Shown here: positions 46,650 to 54,866 of the stretch, piece by piece | Numbering within the stretch: the stretch's first letter is position 1 | Layout of the letters: each line of letters starts with the position of its first letter | Source of the DNA: a virus | Direction: 5' to 3' (one strand) | Length of the DNA: 64,000 nt | Virus record (IMG/VR): IMGVR_UViG_3300050821_002122 | Span: 124,001 to 188,000 of that record | Program-made: the position numbers and the translations under genes | Notes under the pieces: generated by a model | The model's input: only the letters and a program-made list of their open reading frames with translations | Databases searched by the model: none | Told to the model about the DNA's origin: nothing

Positions 46650-48612
46650 TAAAGCTGCTGATTATAATAGCAGTCACATAACTACACACAGCGGACTTGA
46701 TGGGATTCGAGTCAACCCGTCAATGTACCTCGGTAGTACCGGCGTCGATGGCGTCTACAAGTCGCTGGGCGAACTGACGGACAACGGCGTCGATGAGTAC
46801 CTCGCTGGCCGCAACAAAGCGATTCGTGTACACATCGATGCGGACGGTTCGTACTGGGTGCTGGATCAGGGTAACGGTATTCCGCAAGGAACCAAAGAGG
46901 TGCATATGCATGTCAATGGAAAAGATATCGTCAACAAGCTGCCCACGATGCAGGCAGTGTTCGGTGAGCTACACACCTCGGGCAAGTATCGCTCTGACGC
47001 CTACAAGACTTCGATTGGTACGCACGGTATCGGATCAAAGGGCACCAACGCCACCGCTGAATACTTTGATGTCAATACGTTCTACAAGAACGAGTGGTAC
47101 TCGATTGGATTCAAACGTGGCAAGCTTACGTCGAAGGTCCAGAAACTCAAGAAGGCACCGAAGGGACCAGACGGAAGCCTGAAGAGCGGTACGTGTATTC
47201 ACTTCAAACCTGATGCGAAGATATTCTCAGTCACATCGTTCCCAACTTCCATGCTTGTCGAATGGGCGAAGGTTACGTCGTATCTGAATCCTGGGCTCGC
47301 CATCGTGTTGTCAGGCAATCTGAAAGGCCAGAAAACGAAAGGCGGTCGTCTGGTCTTCTTGTCCAAGAAAGGACCGATCGAATACGTTGAGAAGCGTATT
47401 GCAGAATTAAAAACCGAGATGATCGGCAAGGGCAAAGTTTTTGAGTACAAATCCGATTTAGCTGATGTGGTCGTCGCGTTCACGATCCATGATTCGGCTG
47501 ATATACGAGGCTTTACGAATGGTCTGTCGAACAAAGAGGGCGGTACGCACGTTACATCGATTGTCGATGCGCTATACGACGGGCTATGTATTGCACTCAA
47601 GGCTGCAGGCAAAGAGAAACTGGTGTTTGCGAAGCCAAAGAAAGGCGAGAAGGGCAAACGCACGGTATTCAAGACAGCCGACTTCAAAGAGGGCCTCGTA
47701 GGCCTCATCAATGCGAAATTGCACAAAGCAGAATTCTCATCGCAAGATAAGGGCAAGCTGACTGATGCGCGGATGGCGAAAGACTTTCTTGCGTTGGCCA
47801 CCAAAGCAGCCACCGAGTTCTTTGCGAAGAATCCGAAGCTAGCGGCTACCTTGGCCGAACGCGCTGCCAAATTGGCGGCCCTAAAGTTCAACTTTGCGAA
47901 CTCCAAGAAGCTGGTGGCATCACTCAATCAGCTCAAGCGCAAGGGTATGCCTACGAAGTTCATGCCAGCGTTGAGCGACACGAAGGTAAAAGACCGCGAA
48001 CTGTTCATCGTCGAAGGTGATTCGGCAGGCGGCCCAGCTAAGCAAGCGCGCTTCCCGTGGCAGGCTGTATTGCCCATCAAGGGCAAGATCAGCAACGTCA
48101 TCAAGATGAAGGGTGACAAAGGACTGGACTCCGAAGACATCCTCCATATACTGGCGGCATCGGGCTTCGATCCGAAAGCCGCTGACCCTTATGCAAAAAT
48201 GACGGTCAGTAAAATAATACTGTTAGCCGATCCAGACCCGGACGGCTGGCACATTAACAGTCTTCTGTTGGCTTTGTACTACAAGTTTATGCCTGAGGCA
48301 TTTGCACGTGGCATGATTTACGTGGCTCGCACGCCGGAGTTCTATGCAATCCACGGCGGGAACCTATATCTGGATAATGGCGCGCAGGCGCTGCGTAAGA
48401 AACTCGCAGCAGCCAAGGTACCGAAGACCGCTGTCGTGAATCACATCAAAGGCTGGGGTGAAATCAACCCAGTGCTGATGCGTATTCTGGCAATGGATGC
48501 ATCAACCAGAACCTTGATTCAGATCGAATCACTGACGGACGCGGACGAGAAGTTCCGCAAGCTGATGGCTGACGACACCGAAGAGCGCAAGCAACTGATG
48601 GGGGTACAATGA
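46636..48612 (+). CDS. Type II topoisomerase large (ATPase/TOPRIM) subunit
   Basis: A 658-residue GyrB/ParE/gp39-type subunit. GHKL ATPase motifs: E46 with DN at 49-50, D77-x-G-x-G81-IP and GTHGIGSKG at 128-136. TOPRIM motifs: EGDSAGG near 459 and DPDPDG near 533. These bind ATP and the metal used in strand cleavage. The start at 46636 has GGAG 5 bases upstream and overlaps the endonuclease gene by 14 bases. The first 27 residues are a diverged copy of the remnant at 45553. It overlaps the small subunit by ATGA, giving coupled, equimolar synthesis. Confidence 0.95.
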   Translation: MKKTDKAADYNSSHITTHSGLDGIRVNPSMYLGSTGVDGVYKSLGELTDNGVDEYLAGRNKAIRVHIDADGSYWVLDQGNGIPQGTKEVHMHVNGKDIVNKLPTMQAVFGELHTSGKYRSDAYKTSIGTHGIGSKGTNATAEYFDVNTFYKNEWYSIGFKRGKLTSKVQKLKKAPKGPDGSLKSGTCIHFKPDAKIFSVTSFPTSMLVEWAKVTSYLNPGLAIVLSGNLKGQKTKGGRLVFLSKKGPIEYVEKRIAELKTEMIGKGKVFEYKSDLADVVVAFTIHDSADIRGFTNGLSNKEGGTHVTSIVDALYDGLCIALKAAGKEKLVFAKPKKGEKGKRTVFKTADFKEGLVGLINAKLHKAEFSSQDKGKLTDARMAKDFLALATKAATEFFAKNPKLAATLAERAAKLAALKFNFANSKKLVASLNQLKRKGMPTKFMPALSDTKVKDRELFIVEGDSAGGPAKQARFPWQAVLPIKGKISNVIKMKGDKGLDSEDILHILAASGFDPKAADPYAKMTVSKIILLADPDPDGWHINSLLLALYYKFMPEAFARGMIYVARTPEFYAIHGGNLYLDNGAQALRKKLAAAKVPKTAVVNHIKGWGEINPVLMRILAMDASTRTLIQIESLTDADEKFRKLMADDTEERKQLMGVQ

Positions 48613-50102
48613 GCAAGAAAGAGAAAGTGAATAGTGGTCTGAAGGCTCGTACCATTCGACAAAGCATCACCGCATTTGGCATGCGGGCCCTCAAGCTCTA
48701 CGGCGATGAGGTGAACTTGGACCGAGCGACGTTGGATATCGGCGATGGCTTGAAGCCAGTTGCGCGTCGCATTGCCTACGGCTCATCGCAAGTAGCGAAA
48801 GAGAAATTCGCCAAGTCTGCACAGATCGTTGGTCACGTGATGGGTGTCTATCATCCTCACGGCGATAGCTCGATCTACGGCGCAATGATTACGATGGTCA
48901 ACTCATGCACGCCACTGATGCATGGTGACGGTAACTGGGGATCGATGCTGGACGGTGCAGGCGCCATGCGCTACACCAATGCGCGTCTTTCGCACTTCGG
49001 CAGAACTGGCTTCGATCCGAACTACATCAATCCGGCTGTCACATCGATGGTACCGAACTACGATGACAAGACTCTGGAACCTGTCAGCATCCCGTTCCCA
49101 TTGCCCGTCGTGTTGTTCAATGGTGGTGAAGGCATCGGCTATGCTACGGCATCCAATCTGCCGGCATTCACGCCTGATTCGGTGGTAGAGATTCTGAAAC
49201 GAATGCTCAAGGGTGAGAAGTTGAAGGTAGCCGACTTCGCAAAGACGTTGAAGCCGGTCTACAAGTGGGGCGGTGAATTTGTCAACACGAAAGAGAATAA
49301 GGCTGCGTGGCTTGAGATGTTCACCTCGAACAAAGCCTCCGTTCAGTTCCAAAGCCCATTGATGGTCGATACTGCAAAGCGTACTATCGTCATCAACGAG
49401 TGGGTGAACGGTTTGAACGTGCTGAAGTTCATCGACTGGTGCAAGGCTCTCCCAGAAGTGCAGAGCGCGCATCCTACGAAAGGCACAACCGAGTTCACTA
49501 TCACGCTGAAAAAAGGCTACAACTCGGTCCAATTCGATTCGTTGGTCAAGAAGGTCCAACTCAAGACACGCTGCCGAACCTCGTTCAACATTAACGTTAC
49601 TTCGCGCAAGGCCATCGTCAATGACGGTGTGGTTGATTATGAGGTAGCTTTGTTGAGTCTATCCGTACCGCAGCTTGTGCTGGCGTGGTTGCGCTATCGC
49701 ATTGAGGTCGAAACCAAGAGCCTCACATATCGGATTGCAAAGCAGGACGAACTGATCGCCTACAGTGAATTGCTGATCTATGCTGCGTCGAAACTCGATG
49801 TCATCATACCGATCATCAAGAAGTCGAAACAGCCGCGCGTTGACTTGGCGGCGAAGCTCAAGATCACCGAGCAGCAGGCCGATCAAATTCTCGATCTAAC
49901 GCTGCGCAAGCTGACGCGGTTGGACCAAGACGAAATTGAGGCGCGTCGCAAAGAACAGATCAAGCATCTCAAGCAATTGAAAGAGTGGCTGGCGAAGCCC
50001 AAGCGGAAGGTCGCTGCGGATATTGATCTAGCGATGGAGGCGATCAAAGCGGATCGTGACTACGCGAAAAAAGCAGCGACACAGGTCCTGAAGGTTGCTT
50101 AA
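48609..50102 (+). CDS. Type II topoisomerase small (cleavage) subunit
   Basis: A 497-residue GyrA/ParC/gp52-type subunit. The catalytic Tyr122 lies in AMRYTNARLS. The DNA-gate region (YHPHGDSSIY, 81-90) and the GEGIGYATASNLP segment are present. It is much shorter than bacterial GyrA and ends after the coiled-coil part, so the DNA-wrapping C-terminal domain is absent, as in T4 gp52. With the large subunit it should relax or decatenate DNA during replication rather than supercoil it. Confidence 0.95.
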   Translation: MSKKEKVNSGLKARTIRQSITAFGMRALKLYGDEVNLDRATLDIGDGLKPVARRIAYGSSQVAKEKFAKSAQIVGHVMGVYHPHGDSSIYGAMITMVNSCTPLMHGDGNWGSMLDGAGAMRYTNARLSHFGRTGFDPNYINPAVTSMVPNYDDKTLEPVSIPFPLPVVLFNGGEGIGYATASNLPAFTPDSVVEILKRMLKGEKLKVADFAKTLKPVYKWGGEFVNTKENKAAWLEMFTSNKASVQFQSPLMVDTAKRTIVINEWVNGLNVLKFIDWCKALPEVQSAHPTKGTTEFTITLKKGYNSVQFDSLVKKVQLKTRCRTSFNINVTSRKAIVNDGVVDYEVALLSLSVPQLVLAWLRYRIEVETKSLTYRIAKQDELIAYSELLIYAASKLDVIIPIIKKSKQPRVDLAAKLKITEQQADQILDLTLRKLTRLDQDEIEARRKEQIKHLKQLKEWLAKPKRKVAADIDLAMEAIKADRDYAKKAATQVLKVA

Positions 50103-50115
50103 TTTTTGAGCAGCT
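50099..50115. repeat. 17-bp direct repeat, copy 1
   Basis: TTAATTTTTGAGCAGCT, beginning inside the stop region of the topoisomerase gene. An identical copy lies at 50165. Confidence 0.7.
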
Positions 50116-50164
50116 TACCTGCGTGCTAGTCGGCACCAGTGCTGTTGTAAATTTGCTACTCTGA

Positions 50165-50181
50165 TTAATTTTTGAGCAGCT
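50165..50181. repeat. 17-bp direct repeat, copy 2
   Basis: TTAATTTTTGAGCAGCT, identical to the copy 66 bases upstream. It lies just before the sigma70-like promoter. Confidence 0.7.
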
Positions 50182-50188
50182 ATAGACC

Positions 50189-50227
50189 TTGCTGAATTGA
50201 AATGTTTCATGATATAATAGAAGCGTA
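50189..50227 (+). promoter_or_regulatory. Sigma70-like promoter
   Basis: -35 TTGCTG at 50189-50194, an 18-base spacer and -10 TATAAT at 50213-50218, followed by AGAAGCGTA as in the promoters near 37.7 and 60.5 kb. Confidence 0.75.
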
Positions 50228-50253
50228 AGAACCGTATTAATCGACCAGAACCA

Positions 50254-50268
50254 TATAAACGATTTATA
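50254..50268. repeat. TATAAA-CGA-TTTATA dyad
   Basis: A perfect 6+6 inverted repeat with a 3-base centre, about 36 bases downstream of the -10 box, followed by CTGTTT as at 60.3 and 27.7 kb. Confidence 0.55.
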
Positions 50269-50353
50269 CTGTTTAACAAGTTTCAACGGTTCAGGTGATG
50301 GTTCACCCGTCGCTTTCGTCTGGACCTATTCTTAGACGGGAAAAGGAAATACC

Positions 50354-50935
50354 ATGTTGCACGCAACTCAAGACGACAGCAAGAAATTGCAAATGCAAAT
50401 CGGTCAGATCATCAGCGCACACCCGGCTCGGCAGTTTATTTTTGCCGATAACCGACGTCTGTATGAGGTCTGCAGGTTCTCAAAACTTCAGCTCCGACAA
50501 CTCCGCGATGAGGTTAACGATGTTCTTAGCGGAACCGCATTCTGCAAGGCTCACGGCGTCTGGAATTATTCTGAATACGGTGACGGTTGGTTCGTGTTCA
50601 CCAAATTCGTTGGTAGTGACAACGATAATTCGCCAGATGTTATCGACTACCTTTGCGATAACTTCATCGCTGCAAAGTATGAATTCGCAGCAGAGAGCAA
50701 GAACGGTCGGGCTGCCAAATTGGCAGAGCGTGCTGCCAAATTGGCAGAGCGTATCAAGCGGGATGCAATCATCATGCTGAGCGTCAGCAAAATCATGTTG
50801 CAGCACGGTGTCGAACACGCTGCGGCAATGTCGAACAAATACGATGCCGAACGGAAAGCAATCATGATGGCCGAAGGCATGACGCAGCAAGAAGTCGACC
50901 TCGCCATCGACGAAGAAATCAACAACGACTGGTAA
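50354..50935 (+). CDS. Hypothetical protein with tandem internal repeat (193 aa)
   Basis: No family recognised. The N-terminal 110 residues are mixed; residues about 118-134 consist of a repeated AAKLAER unit encoded by two identical 21-bp units (50711-50752). The remainder is helical. It is the first gene after the promoter near 50.2 kb. Confidence 0.85.
   Translation: MLHATQDDSKKLQMQIGQIISAHPARQFIFADNRRLYEVCRFSKLQLRQLRDEVNDVLSGTAFCKAHGVWNYSEYGDGWFVFTKFVGSDNDNSPDVIDYLCDNFIAAKYEFAAESKNGRAAKLAERAAKLAERIKRDAIIMLSVSKIMLQHGVEHAAAMSNKYDAERKAIMMAEGMTQQEVDLAIDEEINNDW
50711..50752 (+). repeat. Two identical 21-bp tandem units inside a gene
   Basis: GCTGCCAAATTGGCAGAGCG plus T, repeated exactly. Each unit contains the 13-base palindrome TGCCAAATTGGCA. 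It arises by recent tandem duplication within the coding sequence, in frame. Confidence 0.9.
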
Positions 50936-50989
50936 TCAATTAGGGCTTAGCAGGGGCTCCCTTTGAACGTCCCTGCAATTGGAGGCATC

Positions 50990-51583
50990 ATGGCACGTAG
51001 TATCCACATCGAATCCCAATCCGGTCACCTGCTGTTCGGAACCTGTCGTGACGACGGTGCAATTGAACTCAGCGGCCGACCAATCAGTACTGACGTAAGC
51101 AAAGACTTGAAAAAACGGTTCAAGCGCGACCCTCACTACGTTACGGCCGTCGTAAACCTGAGAGGACCTGATGGCACTTTCGATGACTTGCGCGCTGCAT
51201 ACTTTGAAGAGACCAACGCACTGGCTCGGGCGAACGCAACATTTTGGTCGATCAAAATCTCTGAGCGGCCAGTTACACCAGGTCACAATCTTCCGGCCAC
51301 GGAAACCGGCGGCATCGCGGTCGAGCATGCCATCGACGTTGGTGAACAAACCGTGTTTGACGAATTGGAACTCGGGCAGATTTTCAAGTACGCGGCTGGT
51401 CACCCAAAACTTACGCATGCGATCAAAGTCGGTCGCTCTACCGCACTCATCAACATCGAAATCCATCACTACGATGGTATGGTTCTGATGCGAGCGCGTC
51501 ATGACTCAACCAAAGAGCGTCTTCGTAAGGATACGCAAGTCGCAATTGTATGTCCGAAGCAAACGAAAGAGGTGACAGCATGA
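50990..51583 (+). CDS. Hypothetical protein (197 aa)
   Basis: No family recognised. Starts at 50990 with TGGAGGCATC upstream. Strand-rich throughout (ALINIEIHHYDGMVLMRA), no membrane segment. ATGA overlap with the next gene. Confidence 0.85.
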   Translation: MARSIHIESQSGHLLFGTCRDDGAIELSGRPISTDVSKDLKKRFKRDPHYVTAVVNLRGPDGTFDDLRAAYFEETNALARANATFWSIKISERPVTPGHNLPATETGGIAVEHAIDVGEQTVFDELELGQIFKYAAGHPKLTHAIKVGRSTALINIEIHHYDGMVLMRARHDSTKERLRKDTQVAIVCPKQTKEVTA

Positions 51584-51957
51584 GAGAGATGATAGACAGA
51601 ATTTTTGCGCGCCTTGGAATTCGTGAGGCAGAGTATTTGATCGAAGGCATGGCGCGCGTTGGTCCGAAAACAACGGGTGAGGACATGTGGTTTCAAGTTC
51701 GTATGAAACCGGATGCGAAACACAAAGAACCAAGCGTCAAGGTTCGTCTCAAAGATTCGCGGTTTGAGGACGACAAGAAAAACACCTCAGTCGTCAGCAT
51801 AAATAAACCTCGCGTCATAAAAGGCCCAGACCTTAATAAGGCTGCTATGCAGCGTGTGAAGGTTGTCTTAGACAGAGCGCGACCAACCTTGCTAGGTTAC
51901 TGGGAGGGTACAGTGCGTGATACTGAGGATGTATTAGACGCAATGCGCCCGAAATAA
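51580..51957 (+). CDS. Hypothetical protein (125 aa)
   Basis: No family recognised. The N-terminal helix (REMIDRIFARLGIREAEYLI) precedes a basic centre (KVRLKDSRFEDDKKN) and a helical C-terminus. A strong terminator follows. Confidence 0.85.
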   Translation: MREMIDRIFARLGIREAEYLIEGMARVGPKTTGEDMWFQVRMKPDAKHKEPSVKVRLKDSRFEDDKKNTSVVSINKPRVIKGPDLNKAAMQRVKVVLDRARPTLLGYWEGTVRDTEDVLDAMRPK

Positions 51958-51965
51958 GTTTCAAG

Positions 51966-52010
51966 TTGCTGGCCGTGGTTTGCACATTGTTCACGGCCAG
52001 CAATTTTAAA
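51966..52010 (+). terminator. Strong factor-independent terminator
   Basis: TTGCTGGCCGTG pairs perfectly with CACGGCCAGCAA over a 14-base loop, followed by TTTTAAA. Confidence 0.85.
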
Positions 52011-52039
52011 CCGAGCCCAGTTATCTGGAATCGGAGTGC

Positions 52040-52047
52040 AGTAAATA
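52040..52047 (+). promoter_or_regulatory. AGTAAATA box before the Lys-rich protein
   Basis: An intergenic AGTAAATA 51 bases before the ATG at 52099, between a terminator and the gene. Confidence 0.5.
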
Positions 52048-52098
52048 AACAATGTGCAATGCACAAACCTAACCCTTCTTAAATCTAAGGAAATCGAA

Positions 52099-52545
52099 AT
52101 GGCCAAGACCGACATCGCAGCAACCCTGAAAGCTGCCGCCAAACACATCACCACGCTGGAACGTGCAAACGCAAAGCTGACCAAGGACAACGAAAAGCTG
52201 GAGGCCAAACTGGAAGGCGGCGCCAAGCCAAAGAAAGCCAAGAAAGCCGACAAGGCTGAGAAAGCCGACAAGAAAGAAAAGAAAGCCGGCAAGAAAGTGA
52301 AAGCCGAGAAGTCGGAAAAGAAAGAAAAGAAAGCCGGCAAAAAAGTCAAAGCTGACAAAGCCGAAAAATCCGAGAAGAAGGAAAAGAAAGCCAAGAAAGC
52401 CGACAAAGCTGAAAAGGGCGACAAGAAGGCTGGCAAGAAAGTGAAAGCCGACAAGAAAGAAAAGGGTGGCAAGAAAGCCAAGAAGGCTGACAAGGCCGAA
52501 AAAGGTGGCAAGAAGTCGAAGAAAGACGATGACTTCCTGCTGTAA
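52099..52545 (+). CDS. Histone H1-like Lys/Ala-rich protein (148 aa)
   Basis: The first 40 residues form an amphipathic helix (LKAAAKHITTLERANAKL; coiled-coil-like). The remaining 100 are repeats of KKAKKADKAEK and KKAGKKVKAEK type, ending in acidic DDDFLL. The composition matches bacterial histone-H1-like nucleoid proteins. The start at 52099 is chosen because AAGGAAATCGAA precedes it. It has its own AGTAAATA box and terminators on both sides, so it is probably strongly and late expressed. DNA compaction is the likely role. Confidence 0.8.
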   Translation: MAKTDIAATLKAAAKHITTLERANAKLTKDNEKLEAKLEGGAKPKKAKKADKAEKADKKEKKAGKKVKAEKSEKKEKKAGKKVKADKAEKSEKKEKKAKKADKAEKGDKKAGKKVKADKKEKGGKKAKKADKAEKGGKKSKKDDDFLL

Positions 52546-52566
52546 GCTGAAGTCGGTAATGTGACG

Positions 52567-52604
52567 AGAGAAGCCAGGTCCTGCATCTGGCTTCTCTTTC
52601 GTCG
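52567..52604 (+). terminator. Strong factor-independent terminator
   Basis: AGAGAAGCCAG pairs with CTGGCTTCTCT across 9 bases, followed by TTCGTCGTTT. Confidence 0.8.
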
Positions 52605-52645
52605 TTTCTGCGCGTTATGAACCACGCCACCCTCTAGGGGAAATC

Positions 52646-52843
52646 ATGTTTTACATCGCTTTCAATCGCGGCTTCCTTGAAAAAGATTACACCGACGATC
52701 GTCCTGTCTTCACTCCTAATCCCAGGAAGGCCCATAATTTTACTACATGGGAAGAGGCGGACATTGCAGCAAAGCGGGCAACCGCTCATCGCATCTGCGC
52801 TCCCTACTATGCTATCTTGACTGATGTGGTACCGGAGAAATAA
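52646..52843 (+). CDS. Small hypothetical protein (65 aa)
   Basis: No family recognised. Strands then helix (NFTTWEEADIAAKRATAHRI) then strand (YAILTDVVPE), a compact pattern resembling small phage proteins with a W-E-E-A helix. It abuts the next gene directly. Confidence 0.8.
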   Translation: MFYIAFNRGFLEKDYTDDRPVFTPNPRKAHNFTTWEEADIAAKRATAHRICAPYYAILTDVVPEK

Positions 52844-53788
52844 ATGGCTAAATCGAATTTTGGTAAGAACAACTTCGACCGACTGGAGGCTGCAGGTTTG
52901 GTCTCCGTCGAAGGTGACGATGGGCAGGTGAAGAAAGAAAAGCTCCAGGCGCGCATCAAAGGTCTGCGCGAACTCGCAGAGAAGTTTGTACGCATCGAAG
53001 CAGGTGTTGCCGAAGCCTACCTGATGGAAAAGCCGCAGCAACTCAAACGCCTGAGTGCGGTTTTGACCGCCGTTAAGAAACTGCAAGCATCGGGTCTGCC
53101 GATCGGTGCAAAGCAGCATGTAGCGACCTGCATCAACGAACTGGTCAGCATTCGTGAAGGCATCTACTCGTCTGCCAACGCAGTAGATAAAAAGACGCTC
53201 ACCATGATGGCGGCCACCGAAGCGCGCAAGCAAATACTGGCACTCGCTGTCTCTTCGGAGAACCGTGTCGAGCGCTTGGTAGCTGATTCGTCTTCGACCT
53301 CCGATCTTGAGGATTTTTTCAAGAACGCTTCCGATGTGATTCTGAAGCACGCTGATAAAGCGAACCAGCTTCAGGCGATCAAGGACAAGGCCTTCGTCAT
53401 CGTGCGATTGCCAATCGTACCAGCTGACGGTAAGTTCTCTTCGGAGAAGTTGGCCAAGGTCGGCTTCGATGCTGAATCATTGGGTGGCTACCCAGTTCTG
53501 AATAACCAGATGGTGATCGGTATCAATCCGCGTCACTTGCTGGGTGAACACAGTGGCGAAGTTAAGGGTGAGAAAGCAGCCAAAGCCATCCGCGATGAGG
53601 CCGAACGCCTGCTCAAGAAGTTGAGCAAGACGACGAAAACGAATCTGCATTTCGTTTCGTCCAAAGCGTATTCGTACAAAGGCGGCACGTGGTTCTGGTT
53701 GATGACCGACCGTGATATCGATCTCTTGGCAAAGATCAGCCCTGGCAGTCATGTGGCTATCCAGCGGTGGGGCTTTGCTTTCAACTAG
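52844..53788 (+). CDS. Hypothetical protein (314 aa)
   Basis: No family recognised. The N-terminal 190 residues are helical and charged (KLQARIKGLRELAEKFVRIE; RLSAVLTAVKKLQASGL). The C-terminal 120 include strands around FVIVRLPIV and a GTWFWLMTDRDIDLL segment. Biased, GC-rich codons suggest good expression. Confidence 0.85.
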   Translation: MAKSNFGKNNFDRLEAAGLVSVEGDDGQVKKEKLQARIKGLRELAEKFVRIEAGVAEAYLMEKPQQLKRLSAVLTAVKKLQASGLPIGAKQHVATCINELVSIREGIYSSANAVDKKTLTMMAATEARKQILALAVSSENRVERLVADSSSTSDLEDFFKNASDVILKHADKANQLQAIKDKAFVIVRLPIVPADGKFSSEKLAKVGFDAESLGGYPVLNNQMVIGINPRHLLGEHSGEVKGEKAAKAIRDEAERLLKKLSKTTKTNLHFVSSKAYSYKGGTWFWLMTDRDIDLLAKISPGSHVAIQRWGFAFN

Positions 53789-53797
53789 GAGAACAGT

Positions 53798-54310
53798 ATG
53801 GTGTACAATCAGCTTATCGTGATACCGACACCGGACACGATGGAATATCTTTCATCAGTGATGGCAGGTTCCCCACTCGATCTCGATCTGCGTATGTTCA
53901 AAGTCGAGGTCATGCTCACGCAGGACGAAATGGAGCCGGAGCCGGATCGCATCTACCAGGCCAAGGCAACGAGCTTGAAGATTTGGTACGATAGTTTCAT
54001 AGGTGCCAGCTCTTTGATACTCAGCATGGTATCGCCTGATCTGGATCGGCGTTGTATCGAACTTCACGAGCAAGGCGTTTTGCGTGAGTTCTACAACTAC
54101 TACAACCCGCACATGAAAATCGTGCCTTACATGCCGGCGCTGAGTCATCACTACAAGACCTTCGTCAACGCGGTAGCTAATGCTCTGTGTTCCAATGAAC
54201 GTCCGCTGGAATTCACTTCGGAATTCGTGACGCAGATCAGCCTGATCGCGCCGCCCGATTTTGAGTACAACCAGGCCATGTTGGCAGAACGCAGTAACAG
54301 GCGGATTTGA
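53798..54310 (+). CDS. Hypothetical protein (170 aa)
   Basis: No sure family. The segment YNPHMKIVPYMPALSHHY (about residues 103-120) recalls the H-x-T/K-h motif of 2H phosphoesterase or LigT-like phage proteins, but only one such motif is clear. The N-terminus is strand-rich (NQLIVIPTPDTMEYL). It overlaps the HNH gene by one base (TGATG). Confidence 0.8.
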   Translation: MVYNQLIVIPTPDTMEYLSSVMAGSPLDLDLRMFKVEVMLTQDEMEPEPDRIYQAKATSLKIWYDSFIGASSLILSMVSPDLDRRCIELHEQGVLREFYNYYNPHMKIVPYMPALSHHYKTFVNAVANALCSNERPLEFTSEFVTQISLIAPPDFEYNQAMLAERSNRRI

Positions 54311-54774
54311 TGGGTACGCCGTCTGCTCATCCCAAGTCCATAATACTGGACTACTGCTGGGCGTGTGGTGCTCGATTCGTCAGTGAAGGCGGAACCGAGA
54401 CACGACACGACCATCACTTAGTGCCTCGGGCCTACGGCGGTGCAGACGGCCCCACAGTGACACTATGTACTAAAGATCATACCAAACTTCATGCAATAGC
54501 GGTAAGCATGAAGGCCAACAAACCGTATTTCATGCAACTTACAGGAGAGACACAGCAGACAAAACAACGACTGATGTATATGGCCAATGTGGTGTACAAT
54601 TCGGAACTAGCCACCCGCAACGACCCAAACAAGGCAGCGCAAGCTTGCGTAACCTTGAACCAGAAACATAAAGCGATGATTGACCGCCTAAAACAAGCGA
54701 CCAATTCTCGTTCCAGAGAGGCTGTACTGCTAGCTGCACTAGAGCACCTCTACAACAGAAAATTTCCACACTAG
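54310..54774 (+). CDS. HNH endonuclease-domain protein
   Basis: A 154-residue protein with a zinc-stabilised HNH fold: C16-x2-C19, then DHHLVPRAYGG (H35-H36) and C53-TKDH-TKLH (H57, H61). The 90-residue helical extension ends with a ribbon-helix-helix-like SREAVLLAALEHLY. It may be a free-standing homing nuclease or a nuclease acting on host DNA. There is no disrupted gene next to it. Confidence 0.85.
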   Translation: MGTPSAHPKSIILDYCWACGARFVSEGGTETRHDHHLVPRAYGGADGPTVTLCTKDHTKLHAIAVSMKANKPYFMQLTGETQQTKQRLMYMANVVYNSELATRNDPNKAAQACVTLNQKHKAMIDRLKQATNSRSREAVLLAALEHLYNRKFPH

Positions 54775-54815
54775 GTTCAATGAAAGGTCCCTACTCTCTT
54801 TACCCATAAGTTTTA

Positions 54816-54840
54816 AGCCGTTCTGGTACGGCTGTTCCTT
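54816..54840 (+). terminator. Short hairpin, possible terminator
   Basis: AGCCGT pairs with ACGGCT across 6 bases, followed by GTTCCTTCTC. Confidence 0.45.
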
Positions 54841-54866
54841 CTCACAAAAATTATAGAAAGACAAAA

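Larger units (their letters stand above)
50103..50353 (+). promoter_or_regulatory. Regulatory region after the topoisomerase operon
   Basis: About 250 gene-free bases. Holds the 17-bp direct repeats, a sigma70-like promoter, a TATAAA-CGA-TTTATA dyad and a leader running into an AAAAGGAAA ribosome site before 50354. No terminator is evident after 50102. Confidence 0.6.

Noticed and set aside
50213-50268. Prophage-type immunity region after the topoisomerase
   Set aside because: Only promoter and dyad signals are visible, with no repressor gene alongside.
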